From assembly GCF_006715285.1 (NCBI RefSeq), contig NZ_VFMX01000001.1, positions 3,286,001 to 3,350,000 on the forward strand: DNA of 64,000 nt, given 5' to 3'. Position numbers and translations under genes: made by a program. A model generated the notes under the pieces. That model was not told the DNA's origin. It did no database searches and saw only the letters and a list, made by a program, of their open reading frames with translations. This DNA comes from Arthrobacter sp. SLBN-83. GTDB lineage: Bacteria > Actinomycetota > Actinomycetes > Actinomycetales > Micrococcaceae. Of the stretch, positions 40,498 to 50,385 are shown in pieces (positions within the stretch are counted from its first letter, which is position 1; every line of letters starts with the position of its first letter).

Positions 40498-43400
40498 TCA
40501 GCCTCCCAGTCCATAGTCGTCGTCATTCTGCTGCTGCCCGGTCTCGTAGCTCGGCGTCCAGGCCGGGCGACGGCCGCCCACGCCGACGGCGTGTGCCGAG
40601 CGCCGGCTGGCACCGCGCGCCCTGGCGGCCCCGTCCCCGGTCTGCGCGAGCACGTCACGCTTGAGGACCGAGGCATCCACCGCGGCCTCCGCGGAGTCCA
40701 GGCCGTCCAGCCCGTCGAGGCCGTGCGCCGCGAACGCGTCGAGCTCGCGCGCCGCCGCGGCCCGGGCACGGCGGGTGCCCGCTGAGGCGAACTGCTCGTT
40801 CTTCTCGCCGTCGAAGACGCTCTCGCGGTTCTTCGCGACCTGCACCAGCGCCTCGAAGTCGCCGCCGTAGGCCATACGGTCCATCACCGTGCCCGCCAGG
40901 GACGGGTCCTCCTCGAGGTTGCGCACCAGGCCCGACTTCGGGTCCTCCAGCGCGCGGGCCACACGGGCGACGCAGTCCGGGTTGACCGAAACGTTGAACC
41001 CGTCCTTGGCCTCGTAGAACTCGACGAACTGGGCCTCCCACTCCTCGGCCGTGGCCTGGACAGCCTCGCCGTCGGCGAACTCGGGACGCCACTGGCCGGG
41101 GCCGGGGTGCTCGAGCTTGCGGCCGCGCCACAGATCGCGCCCGGGACCCTGCAGCATCTCGTACTTGTGCCGTGCCTCCGCAGCGTCGTGCTTGGCCTGC
41201 AGGATCGACTGGGTCACCGGATAGGTCACCTCAAGCACCGCCTTCAGGTCAGCGCCACGCAGGGCGCGCACCGCACGCTGGGAGAACGAGCCACCCAGTC
41301 CCGTGCCGTGGGCCTTGATCGCCGTGGCGAACATCGAGGCCTCCTGGTCCTCCTGCGTGATGCCCGGCGTGCCCTGCTCGTCGCCGAGGTTGCGGGAGTA
41401 GTCCGCGAGCTTTTTCTCGCTGCCCTTGGCCCCGGTCTCGACGCAGACTTCACGCACGCTCTGCAGGTGCGCCTCGCGGCTGCTGAAGGTCAGCGCCGAG
41501 CCGAACTCGCCGCGCTGTGCTGAGCGATAGAGATCGCTGAGCTCCTCGACGAGGACCTCGTGGCCGGCGGCAACCTCGTGCGGATCGCTGACGAACCGCA
41601 GGCGGTTCGCCTCCCTGACGGCACTCTCAAGGCTCTCCGCCAGCTCCGGGCTCTTGGACATTGCCACCTGGGTGTCCAGCGAGACCTGCATGGCCAGCGG
41701 GTGCGAGCCGTCGGCCTTCACCACGCCGGTGTCCAGGAGGTTCGCTCCGACCGAGAGCCTGGCCATCGCCTCGGCCTTGGCGGCTTCGCTGTGCAGCCTC
41801 ACGACGGCGACCGCGTCACCGTCGAAGTCGCCGTCGAAGCACTGGTCCATCACCGGGTTGATCGCCGCGCCGGTGAGCCGGTCGTCGATCGCCACGCGCA
41901 TGTAGCGCACGCCGGCGTCGCGCAGGACCGGGTCGCGCCAGACCAGCGCGTGATCGCCTTCGGCCAGGCCCAGCTGCTCGGCCTTGACCGAGCTCAGAGC
42001 GATCTGATCGATGTCCAGCCGAGGGTCGGCGGTCCAGACCATCGTGGCCGAGTCCGACAGGCGCGAGCTCATCAGCCCGGTCTTGAAGATGTTGTTCTTG
42101 CCGGTCAGCACGCGGTTCTGCACGTCCGTGGTGATCGCCTCGAAGGCACGCTGGGCCCGCGAGACAGACTCGCTCATGCCCCGGCGCACCTCGGCGCGCT
42201 TGTCCGGCGACAGGCCGTGGTCATCCAGCTGCTCGGCCATGTACCGGTAGCGGCAGGCTTCGACGAAGACGTCCTGATAGCTGCGCGTGTAGTCGTGCGT
42301 GACGGACGTGCCGTCGTCGAACTCCTGGCCGCTGCGCAGGTGCGAAGAGAGCACCGGCAGCTTCCACGAAGTCGCGCTGACCGTCTCGGTCAGCTGACTC
42401 GTCGGGTAGGTCAGCGGAAAGGGGATTTCCATGTCGCCGCCACGATCGCCGATCAGGTCGCCGAAGGACTTGCGCATGGCCGTGGTGTTCAGCCCCGGCG
42501 TCGCGCCTTCGCTGCGCGGCTGCGTGCGCATCAGCTCCGGCATCGGGATCAGACGGCGCTCGGGCCGCTCGTCGACACTCTCGGCCTGGCCCACGACACG
42601 CAGGGTGCCGTCGGCCTCCATGTCCAGTCCCGCCACCAGCAGATACTCGCGCAGGTTCGACTCGGCACCGGAGTTGTGGCCGTAGAACTCGCGCATGATC
42701 GCCGGGCAGTCCTGGGACTGCAGCGCCCAGGCCAGCTGCGAGGAGGCCTTGCGCCCCTTGCCGGCGCGCACCTGTTCGTCGTCGTAGATCTTGGTCTTCT
42801 CGTCGACAGCCATGTGGGTGACCACGAACCGCATCTCGCCCAACCCTCCGTCGACCGGCCCGGCATCGGGGCCCTGGACGGCCGGGCGGCGGATGTCGCC
42901 CACGGCACCACCCATCAGCTCGCGCGCCGATCCGGCGTTGCGGCGGGAGATCAGCGAGAACGGGCTCATCACCACGTCGATGCCCGGGTTCTCCCTGAAC
43001 CAGGCCACCTCCTGCTCCAGGCCCTGGGCACGCGCCTCGTCCGGGTCCATGTGGCGGTCGACCACCAGAGAGACGACACCCTTGTTGCCGTGCAGATCGC
43101 TGATCTTGTCGCCCACGACGAGGTCGCGCAGCTGGCCACCGGCCCCGCGGATGCGGTGCCGCTCGGAGAACTCCGTCGACACCACGATCGGGTCGTCGGC
43201 CGTCCAGCCGCCGAAGGTCATCAGAGCGGTGCCGGTCGGCTTCGTCACCTCGGAAGACTGCATGATCGTCGAGGCCGTCATCTGCTGGCGGTCGAACGGG
43301 TCATAGCGCAGCGTCTCCAGCTCCGGCCGGCTCATCAGCGGGGCGCGGGAGCCGGTCACGGTCTCCGGGTCACCCGGCTCAATCGTGCCGTCGGGGCGCA

Positions 43401-46059
43401 CGGCGGCGTCCTCGGTGAGGTAGCGCACGATGCCCTGGTTGGTCGCGCCGCCGGTCATCACCGGATCGAAGAAGCCGCCGGGAGCCGTCACATGGTTACG
43501 GTCGGTTCCCGTGAGCACCGTCATGTTCCGTCCACCGGTGAGCCGCCAGGCGTCGAAGACGTTGTCGTCGGCCGGGTCGGTGCGATCGCGTTCGGCGCGG
43601 TACTCAGCGTAGATCGTCGAGCCCTGCTTGATCTCGTTGGAGTAGCGCACGCGCTTGGCCTCGGTCTCGAGGATCGAGGCCGTCCACTCGTCCAGCCGTG
43701 CGGTGGCCTTGCCGGTGGCAGGGTCGACCTCATACGTCGTGGCCCGTTCGATGAAGTCAACCGGGTGCTTGGTGCCGTAGAGCTGCGAGTACACCGCGTT
43801 CAGCGAGGCCGGCACGCCGGTCCGGCTGCGGCCGGAGACGAGGTCACCGGCAAGCTGGTACTGGATGCGCTCGTGCATCAGCTGTTCGTAGCCGCGCAGC
43901 ACCGTGCGCTCCTCGACCGACTTGGGGGCCTCGCCCGGGGTCTGGGCCTTGATCCGCGCCTCGTAGCCGGGGACGATCAGCGCGTTCTCGCCACTGGCGA
44001 AGCGCGTGACAATCTCCCCATGGCTGCCGACATCGAAGACCTGGCCGATCTCACCGGAGACCGGCGTGGCCTTGCCGTCACGACGCAGCTTTTCGGCGGT
44101 CCAGCTGATGACGCCCTGCGCGTCGACCAGGATCTCACCCGGCGTCGCGGCGTTGCGCTCGATGCTCTCCCGGACGGTCTGACCGATCCGGCGCATGAAC
44201 TCCGAGGGATGCTCGGCGATGGGGGCGGCGGTGGCCGCATGGAAGGAGACGATCCGGTCCTTGAAGCGGGTCGCCTGGAAGCTGGTACCCATGAGCTCGG
44301 TGGGAGGCACCCCGCAGCGGCGCAGCGCCGAGGCGAGGTTGTCCAGGTTAGACCACTGGCCGGTCGGGCTGGTCATGTACTTGGCGACGCGGGCGGGGTC
44401 GAAGCGCTGGTCGAGCCACTCACCGTCGATCAGGTGCGGCTCGGCATCCCAGGTGCCGACCAGCTCGAACGGAACGTCATCAGCGTGCGCACGGACCTTG
44501 TCGGCGGCCGTGCCACCATAGACGAGGTTGCCCAGGTCCGGAAGCTCACCGGCCTGCAGCTCGCCGATCTCCTCCAGGCGCTCCTGGTACATCTCCTCGG
44601 TCGCGCCCGGACGCAGCAGCTCGCTGCGTGCTCCGGTGAGCACGTCCCAGTAAGAGCGCTGGATCGCCGCGACCTCGGGGTCAGAGGCATACTCCGGGGG
44701 CTCGATCTCGTCGAGCGCGCCCTCGGTGCGCTGCAGCTCAGACTCCGCGCGCAGGATCAGCTCCTCGACGCCCAGGGCGGCGCGCAGGTTCTCCCGCGCG
44801 GTGTCCACGGCCTCGCGACCGTAGGCCTCGGCCGGCTCTGCGTCCACGAAGAAGGTCGGCAGGGAGCGGTTCTTGGCATCCCGGCGCAGCATGACCTTGG
44901 ACCCGGGGCGCGGGGCGCTCTCACCGGGGACGACATAGTCCGCGACGACGAACATGCTCTCGCGGTCGACGTGATAGCTGTCCGGCACGTCGATGAGGGA
45001 GCGGCCGCGGCCATGCTCGGGGTGGCTGGAGCCGACGACGCCAACCACCGTGCCGGGACGGTCCTCGCGTTCGATGGGCAGGCCTTGGGCGAAACGCAGC
45101 AGCCGCACGGCGTCCTCGGGAGTCGGGGCGGGCACGGCCATGCCGCCGGGCACCCGGTGATTGGTGCTGTAGCGCAGCACCGTTCCGTTGTCGTAGATGC
45201 GCGCCCCGGCGTACTCCTCCTGGCGCGTGTCAGTGAGACGGATCTCCATGCCGGTCCCGGAGATCCGGGCCTTGATCTGTCCGGGCTCACGGTCGCGCAG
45301 GACCTCGTAGGCCACGCCCTGGGACTTCAGCTCCTCGAGCAACGCCGCCGAGCGTGCCACCGCCCGCTGGGACATGAAACGGTTGCGGTCAACGCGGCCG
45401 GTCTGCGGGTCGCGTCCGCCGTCGATGACCCACTCGCGGACCTGGTCGTACTCCTGGCGGCTCATCTTGTCCATGAGCGCCGTGAGGCCTGCGGCGTCGT
45501 CGTTGGTCATGGCACGGCCGGCCTCGTACGGCTTACTGTCCTCGTCGAGCCGCCAGAGCGTCATGTTCCCGCGGCGCGGCTCAGACAAGGACTCCACCTC
45601 GCCGCCGGCGTTCTTCACGATCGTCTCGTCGGGAATGTACAGCAGCTCGGTACCTGCGCGCTTCACCGTCGCGCGCTCGGACCAGGCCGGGTCGTAAGGG
45701 CTGATCGGCAGCCGCGCCGAACGCGGGTCGATCTCCGCTCCGACGCCCGTGGCACGGGTGAACTCGCGCTGCAGCGTCTGGTAGCGCTCGTTGGCGGGGG
45801 AGTGGTCGCCGAACTGCGGCTCGTAGTCCGGGACGCGCTCGGAGAAGGCCGTGTCGATCGCAGTCAGACACGCGGTGACGCCGAGTCCGGGATCAGCCAG
45901 GGCGGTTCCGCGCTGGCCGAGGATCTGGTCGACCCGTGCACGGATGGCCTTCGCCTGGGAGATCGGAATGATCTCCCCGCTCTGCTCCCGGGCCTGCTCG
46001 ACTGCCTTGTAGAAGACGTACTCGTAGAAGTACCGCCTCAGTCCGTGTGCCTTCTTCAT
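40498..46059 (-). CDS. Single-chain multisubunit-type RNA polymerase (fused beta/beta'-like)
   Basis: 1853 residues holding both double-psi beta-barrels in one chain. RpoB-type part: GTALMTFGGWTADDPIVVS (943-961), GDKISDLHGNKGV (983-995; K985 and K993 equal E. coli beta K1065 and K1073), then DVVMSPFSLISRRNAG (1028-1043). RpoC-type part: ALVWRDPVLRDAGVRYMRV, NPVMDQCFDGDFDGD (1401-1415, with Mg-binding D1411, D1413, D1415), then AVAVVRLHSEAAKAEA. A bridge-helix-like segment TGAKGSEKKLADY begins at 1542; a trigger-loop-like region (IKAHGTGLGGSFSQRAVRAL) spans about 1581-1600. The order is beta then beta', as in natural fusions. Alpha, omega and zinc modules are absent. About 940 N-terminal residues are too divergent for me to assign. 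A CATTCG-N18-TAT promoter and AGGAGG precede the gene. Confidence 0.92.
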   Translation of the reverse strand: MKKAHGLRRYFYEYVFYKAVEQAREQSGEIIPISQAKAIRARVDQILGQRGTALADPGLGVTACLTAIDTAFSERVPDYEPQFGDHSPANERYQTLQREFTRATGVGAEIDPRSARLPISPYDPAWSERATVKRAGTELLYIPDETIVKNAGGEVESLSEPRRGNMTLWRLDEDSKPYEAGRAMTNDDAAGLTALMDKMSRQEYDQVREWVIDGGRDPQTGRVDRNRFMSQRAVARSAALLEELKSQGVAYEVLRDREPGQIKARISGTGMEIRLTDTRQEEYAGARIYDNGTVLRYSTNHRVPGGMAVPAPTPEDAVRLLRFAQGLPIEREDRPGTVVGVVGSSHPEHGRGRSLIDVPDSYHVDRESMFVVADYVVPGESAPRPGSKVMLRRDAKNRSLPTFFVDAEPAEAYGREAVDTARENLRAALGVEELILRAESELQRTEGALDEIEPPEYASDPEVAAIQRSYWDVLTGARSELLRPGATEEMYQERLEEIGELQAGELPDLGNLVYGGTAADKVRAHADDVPFELVGTWDAEPHLIDGEWLDQRFDPARVAKYMTSPTGQWSNLDNLASALRRCGVPPTELMGTSFQATRFKDRIVSFHAATAAPIAEHPSEFMRRIGQTVRESIERNAATPGEILVDAQGVISWTAEKLRRDGKATPVSGEIGQVFDVGSHGEIVTRFASGENALIVPGYEARIKAQTPGEAPKSVEERTVLRGYEQLMHERIQYQLAGDLVSGRSRTGVPASLNAVYSQLYGTKHPVDFIERATTYEVDPATGKATARLDEWTASILETEAKRVRYSNEIKQGSTIYAEYRAERDRTDPADDNVFDAWRLTGGRNMTVLTGTDRNHVTAPGGFFDPVMTGGATNQGIVRYLTEDAAVRPDGTIEPGDPETVTGSRAPLMSRPELETLRYDPFDRQQMTASTIMQSSEVTKPTGTALMTFGGWTADDPIVVSTEFSERHRIRGAGGQLRDLVVGDKISDLHGNKGVVSLVVDRHMDPDEARAQGLEQEVAWFRENPGIDVVMSPFSLISRRNAGSARELMGGAVGDIRRPAVQGPDAGPVDGGLGEMRFVVTHMAVDEKTKIYDDEQVRAGKGRKASSQLAWALQSQDCPAIMREFYGHNSGAESNLREYLLVAGLDMEADGTLRVVGQAESVDERPERRLIPMPELMRTQPRSEGATPGLNTTAMRKSFGDLIGDRGGDMEIPFPLTYPTSQLTETVSATSWKLPVLSSHLRSGQEFDDGTSVTHDYTRSYQDVFVEACRYRYMAEQLDDHGLSPDKRAEVRRGMSESVSRAQRAFEAITTDVQNRVLTGKNNIFKTGLMSSRLSDSATMVWTADPRLDIDQIALSSVKAEQLGLAEGDHALVWRDPVLRDAGVRYMRVAIDDRLTGAAINPVMDQCFDGDFDGDAVAVVRLHSEAAKAEAMARLSVGANLLDTGVVKADGSHPLAMQVSLDTQVAMSKSPELAESLESAVREANRLRFVSDPHEVAAGHEVLVEELSDLYRSAQRGEFGSALTFSSREAHLQSVREVCVETGAKGSEKKLADYSRNLGDEQGTPGITQEDQEASMFATAIKAHGTGLGGSFSQRAVRALRGADLKAVLEVTYPVTQSILQAKHDAAEARHKYEMLQGPGRDLWRGRKLEHPGPGQWRPEFADGEAVQATAEEWEAQFVEFYEAKDGFNVSVNPDCVARVARALEDPKSGLVRNLEEDPSLAGTVMDRMAYGGDFEALVQVAKNRESVFDGEKNEQFASAGTRRARAAAARELDAFAAHGLDGLDGLDSAEAAVDASVLKRDVLAQTGDGAARARGASRRSAHAVGVGGRRPAWTPSYETGQQQNDDDYGLGG

Positions 46060-46098
46060 TGCTACTCAGCCTCCTGTGGACGCTCGGGGACATAACTA

Positions 46099-46128
46099 TG
46101 TATAGATCATACGCTGATGATTCGAATG
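46099..46128 (-). promoter_or_regulatory. CATTCG-N18-TAT promoter of the RNA polymerase gene
   Basis: On the minus strand CATTCG (46128-46123), 18 nt, then TATACA (46104-46099). The core CATTCGAAT and ATGATCTATA match the 56429 promoter. A short inverted repeat ACATA-AC-TATGT (46090-46101) overlaps the expected start site. The leader is about 33 nt. Confidence 0.65.
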
Positions 46129-46168
46129 GAAGCGATAGATGAGTCAGAAACGAGCCAAAAGACGAATG

Positions 46169-46200
46169 CCAGGACAGTCGAATTGCATCGACCGTCCCGG
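46169..46200 (-). terminator. Hairpin after the coupling-protein gene
   Basis: A 13-bp stem, CCGGGACGGTCGA against TCGACTGTCCTGG on the minus strand. Its two imperfect positions are G-U wobbles only in the minus-strand RNA, which fixes the direction. Confidence 0.6.
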
Positions 46201-46225
46201 CACGGAGCGAATAGACCCGCCGGCA

Positions 46226-49200
46226 CTACCCCCGGGACTTCATCTCAACGGCCATGGCCCGGTCGAAAGCCCCATCGGCCAGGACCTCCCAGCTGGGCAG
46301 CGAGGCCAGGTAAGTGTAAAAGGCGGCGTGCACCTTGACCGTGGCCAGCGACCGCAGATCCTCCTCGGTCACGTCCTGCTCGGCGAACACGCGCGAGCCC
46401 TCGTCGCTGATCTGGCCGTTGATCCTGCGGGCGGCGTCGGTGTAGGCATCGGAGCGGACCTGGCTGATGTAGGTCTTCGACCCGTCGGCGCTGCGCAGCT
46501 CGCCGTCCCCGCCGACTGAGAAGTGCTCGCGGTCCCGCTGCATCTCCACCAGCGCGGTCTTGTACGCCTCACCGATCTCAAGGTCCAGGGCCTTAACCTT
46601 CGCCGAGCCGTCGAGATTGATCAGCATCTCCTTGCTGACCGTGCCCTCGGCGTAGACCAGGCGCTTGTGGTCCTTCTGCGTCGCCTGGTGGGCAGCCACG
46701 GTCGCGGCCACCTCCACGTCCTCCAGGAACTCCTCGTCGTTGCCCAGCATCATGGCCTCGTAGTCGTCCGGGTCCACGACCACCGGGGCGTTGGGGTCGC
46801 CACTCTCGTCGGTGAAAACCATGCGCGTGATGACCTCCATGACCTCGTCCGAGTAGACGTCCGGGTCAAGGCGCTCGATGTCGATGTCCTTGTAGTCGTA
46901 CGTCTCCTGGTAGAGCGTCTTGGCGTCGGCCGCCCTGACCGCCTGGGCCATGCGCTTGTCGAGCATCTTGACGAAGTCCGGCTGGTTCATGCGCACGTCG
47001 AACTCCATCGCGGAGCTGAGCGTGGGGATCGTCTGCAGCGAGTACTCGTGCCCCGGGTGGGTGATCGTGTTGCCGAGCAGCTTGAATGACATCGGCAGGA
47101 TCGTCTCGTTGCGGTTCCAGACCGGCGCGTCGCCGGCGCGCAGCACGATCGAGTTGCGCGGCGAGAGGAAGGCGAAATCGTTGTACTTGATCAGCGGCTC
47201 CTCCTCCGTCGACCAGGTGCGCGAAATCGCTCCGTCCGTCTTCCCGCCGACCACCTTGTCCAAGTTCTGCGTGATCTGCTTCGAGCTGGCGTGGGTACGG
47301 TGGGTCTTGCCGCTCATCTTCTCCAGCGTCTCGATCATCGAGTCGTCGGTCGACTTGAGGAAGACGATGTTGCTCGTGTTTCCCTGCACAATCTTGTCGA
47401 CCGACTCGCCGTAGACGTCGCGCAGCTGCTGCAGCGTCTGCAGGATAAGCGTGAACTGCTGCTCCTGGCCGAGGCCGATGGAGAGCATGGTCTCGAAGCC
47501 GGCGATGCCGTTGCCGTCGGACTGCAGGTTGCCGAGCTCGTCGAGCATGAACCGGGTGCGGTAGAGCGGCTTCTGGTTCGACTTGGTCATGTACGACTGG
47601 TCAAACGAGACGTCCACCAGCTGCTTGACCAGGATCAGGATCAGCTTGGCGTACTTCATCAGGTGCGGGGGAGTGACGAGAAAGACCGCCTTGGGCGACT
47701 CCGAGTACCGCGCCATCGTCTGCGTGATCGCGCGCGCCCGGACCTCGACCTCCTCGGGGTGCCCGCCACCGGAGAAGTCCAGCTTGCGGCTCGGGAAGGT
47801 CGTGTCGCCGGGCTGGAACGAGAGGATCTTCCTGTCGCGGGTGCCGCCCTCGCGCACCGGCCGCAGCTCGCGCAGCACGCCGTTCTTCACGATCTTCTTG
47901 CCGGTGACCGGCTCGACCACGAAGTGCCGGCCGTTGAGGGAGAGCTGGTAGCTCTTGCGGAAGTGGAAGTAGAAAGTGCGCACGAGCATGCCGCTCTGCG
48001 GGTTCTTCAGCTCCAGCTTCAGCCAGGCCTCGTCGCCGGGGAAGATTCCCTTGAAGTTGTAGCGCGCCCAGCCCACGCGGCCGACAATCTCCGAGTGCTC
48101 GAAGTCCTTGCCAAGGTTCTGGATGAACATCGGGTCCGCGTACGCCGACCAGCTCGCCATCTGGCCGAGCAGGTGGTCGCGCTTCATGAAGTTCGGCGAG
48201 AACCGCACGCCCAGCCGCCGCGGGAAGGACAGGCCCGCCAGGTCAGTGTTCTGGCTCGGCTTACCCGAGGTCAGGGTCGAGATCGTCGGGTCGGTGAAGA
48301 AGCTCATGCCCGTGATCGCGATGCCGTAGACCGAGGACATCATCTTCTCCGCACCGGCCATGGCGACCAGGGCGTTGTGGGCGTTGCCGACGAGCGTGCG
48401 CATCGAGTTGCGCGGCAGGGCCTGGGTGGCGTTGAAGTAGAGCGTGAGCAGGTCCTGCTCGGCCTTGCCCTCCCACAGGAAATCCTTCTCGGCGACCTTG
48501 GCCTGCTCCTCGGCCAGGGCGTCCTCGTCCTCTTCGAACTCGCCGTTCTTGATGCGCTTCTCCAGCTCGGCAGCGGGGTTCTTCCACTTCTTCGAGGTCA
48601 GCTGCACGAAGAGCTGGTAGCAGTTGTACAGCGTGACCTTTCCCCACATGTCGTCCAGCCGCTGCTCCAGCGTGCCCGGGTCCATGCCGGTGGCTGCTGC
48701 GTACTCGCGCAGCTCACGCTCCTCCTCGAGGTAGTAGTCGATGAGACCGTAGGCGGCCCGTTTGAAGGCGTTGTTCGCCGCGTTCGGCCAGACCGGGTCC
48801 TCACCGCCGTCCAGCGGGAAGAAAACCTCGCCGATGTTCTCGATGTAGAGCGCGCACTTGGTCGAGTCGCCCTCGCGGGCGGCGTCGGCGGCCATGCCCA
48901 GCGGGTTGTAGATGTCGGTCTTCATCGCGTTGATCAGGTTGAACTGCACCGGCTCGAAGCCGCGCGTGACCAGCGGGATGTAGTTCTTGACGAGCAGCTC
49001 GCCCTTGGGGTCGTTGATGACCATGTTCGAGGGCTCCTTCTCCCTCGACCACATGTCGATCATCGGCTCGATGTAGGTCTGGCCCTTGCCCGCCCGGGTG
49101 ATGGCCAGCACCATCGTGTTCACGGGAGCAGTGTCGACGATGTAGGCACCGGCAGGGCGCTGGACTTCGTACGCCGGGAACTCCCAATCATCAGTGATCA

Positions 49201-50320
49201 GGTCCGACACCGTACGGTAGGGCCCGAGCTTGTCACGGTTCGCGCCCTGGAGCTTCCCAGGGTCCATCGCCTCTTTGGCCTTGCGCCGGCTCTCCTCGGT
49301 CGGCGGGTTGTACGGGATCACCGTTGCGTCATACTTCCGGCGCAGCCGCTTGTCCCGGGGCAGGCCCGAGGCGTCGAAGAGCGCCTCGCCGAACTCCTCG
49401 TCGATCAGCGGCAGGGTCTCGACCAGCGGCTCGCCGTCGTCGCCGTCCATGACCTCACCCTTGTAGTAGACGACGTTGCCGTCCTGGTCAATCACGTCGG
49501 ACTCTGCGCGCCGGGAGACCTTGACCGTGCCCAGCCCCTTCTTGCTGAGCATCATGTGACTGATCATGGAGCTGACCTGCACCCCCGAGTGCGCACCGGC
49601 GTCCGGGAACCAGTCGTAGTTCTGCTGGACCTCCTCCGGCAGCGCGATGTGCTGGTCGTTGCGGTGGTCGTTGATGTCCGTGTGGTCGACCGTCGCGTTG
49701 TGCTTGGCGACCTGGCGTCCGGTCCAGGTGGAGATCATGATCATGACCAGCGCGCCCGATCCCAGCGTCAGGAAGAGCTTGAACCCGGTGACGGACCCCA
49801 GCTGCCCGCCCACGTTCGTCGCCGTGGGCGTGGCCCCCTGGTCAGCCTCCGGGGCGTCCTGGGCGGCGCTGCCTGCGTGGGTCCACCACGCTGGCACCGG
49901 GACGTCCTTGAGATCCGGGTAGCACTTCGAGCCGATCTCGGGGTTACCCTTCTCGTTGACGGCGCGGTAGCACGTCATCGGGGCCCCGCCCTGGCCTGTC
50001 GTAGTGTCCTCCACGTAGTACGAGTCCGGCTTTCCGCTGCTGTTTCCGCCCAGGCCACCGCCCATCGTCGCCCCGAGCGTGAGCACTGCCGTAGCAATGA
50101 CCGAGTACAGCACCCACGCCACGATCGCGACCAGCAGGCCGGCGACGCCGGCGAGCGCGAGGCCCGACGTGTTCGACTTCTTGCTCAGCCGCTCGCCGCG
50201 GTCCAGCTGCTGGTCTTCATAGACGTCCCGGTTCGTCAGCGTCTCCTCCGGCCGACGCGCCGAGATCTTCTCCCAGCCGCTGGCCTTGGGCCGTGCCGCC
50301 CTGCGCTTGCTGCCTGCCAT
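46226..50320 (-). CDS. VirD4/TraG-like type IV coupling protein, very large
   Basis: 1364 residues. Two N-terminal transmembrane helices (LALAGVAGLLVAIVAWVLYS at ~55 and FKLFLTLGSGALVMIMIST at ~178) flank a ~90-residue external loop with a Cys pair. The ATPase has Walker A ITRAGKGQTYIEPM (K412) and Walker B RFMLDELGNLQ (D927, E928), followed by GLGQEQQFTLILQTLQQLRD, typical of VirD4/TraG. Family members are usually 500-700 residues; here more than 500 residues separate Walker A from B, plus a long C-terminal tail. The protein pumps the relaxase-DNA complex into the transfer channel. The start is ATG 50320 after GGGAG. Confidence 0.88.
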   Translation of the reverse strand: MAGSKRRAARPKASGWEKISARRPEETLTNRDVYEDQQLDRGERLSKKSNTSGLALAGVAGLLVAIVAWVLYSVIATAVLTLGATMGGGLGGNSSGKPDSYYVEDTTTGQGGAPMTCYRAVNEKGNPEIGSKCYPDLKDVPVPAWWTHAGSAAQDAPEADQGATPTATNVGGQLGSVTGFKLFLTLGSGALVMIMISTWTGRQVAKHNATVDHTDINDHRNDQHIALPEEVQQNYDWFPDAGAHSGVQVSSMISHMMLSKKGLGTVKVSRRAESDVIDQDGNVVYYKGEVMDGDDGEPLVETLPLIDEEFGEALFDASGLPRDKRLRRKYDATVIPYNPPTEESRRKAKEAMDPGKLQGANRDKLGPYRTVSDLITDDWEFPAYEVQRPAGAYIVDTAPVNTMVLAITRAGKGQTYIEPMIDMWSREKEPSNMVINDPKGELLVKNYIPLVTRGFEPVQFNLINAMKTDIYNPLGMAADAAREGDSTKCALYIENIGEVFFPLDGGEDPVWPNAANNAFKRAAYGLIDYYLEEERELREYAAATGMDPGTLEQRLDDMWGKVTLYNCYQLFVQLTSKKWKNPAAELEKRIKNGEFEEDEDALAEEQAKVAEKDFLWEGKAEQDLLTLYFNATQALPRNSMRTLVGNAHNALVAMAGAEKMMSSVYGIAITGMSFFTDPTISTLTSGKPSQNTDLAGLSFPRRLGVRFSPNFMKRDHLLGQMASWSAYADPMFIQNLGKDFEHSEIVGRVGWARYNFKGIFPGDEAWLKLELKNPQSGMLVRTFYFHFRKSYQLSLNGRHFVVEPVTGKKIVKNGVLRELRPVREGGTRDRKILSFQPGDTTFPSRKLDFSGGGHPEEVEVRARAITQTMARYSESPKAVFLVTPPHLMKYAKLILILVKQLVDVSFDQSYMTKSNQKPLYRTRFMLDELGNLQSDGNGIAGFETMLSIGLGQEQQFTLILQTLQQLRDVYGESVDKIVQGNTSNIVFLKSTDDSMIETLEKMSGKTHRTHASSKQITQNLDKVVGGKTDGAISRTWSTEEEPLIKYNDFAFLSPRNSIVLRAGDAPVWNRNETILPMSFKLLGNTITHPGHEYSLQTIPTLSSAMEFDVRMNQPDFVKMLDKRMAQAVRAADAKTLYQETYDYKDIDIERLDPDVYSDEVMEVITRMVFTDESGDPNAPVVVDPDDYEAMMLGNDEEFLEDVEVAATVAAHQATQKDHKRLVYAEGTVSKEMLINLDGSAKVKALDLEIGEAYKTALVEMQRDREHFSVGGDGELRSADGSKTYISQVRSDAYTDAARRINGQISDEGSRVFAEQDVTEEDLRSLATVKVHAAFYTYLASLPSWEVLADGAFDRAMAVEMKSRG

Positions 50321-50385
50321 GGTTCTCCCTGCCTGTTTCCGCGTGTGTCTGTGTGTCCTGCGCCTGTTGTGATCCGGAAGACGCC

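Noticed and set aside
40498..46059. Host rpoB or rpoC
   Set aside because: Both barrels lie in one chain of 1853 residues, the sequence is highly divergent, and the neighbours are conjugation genes rather than ribosomal genes.
41560..46095. A 1511-codon open frame on the plus strand opposite the RNA polymerase gene
   Set aside because: It is the antisense shadow of a GC-rich gene; its sequence is His/Arg/Gly-rich without motifs, whereas the minus frame carries all polymerase motifs.
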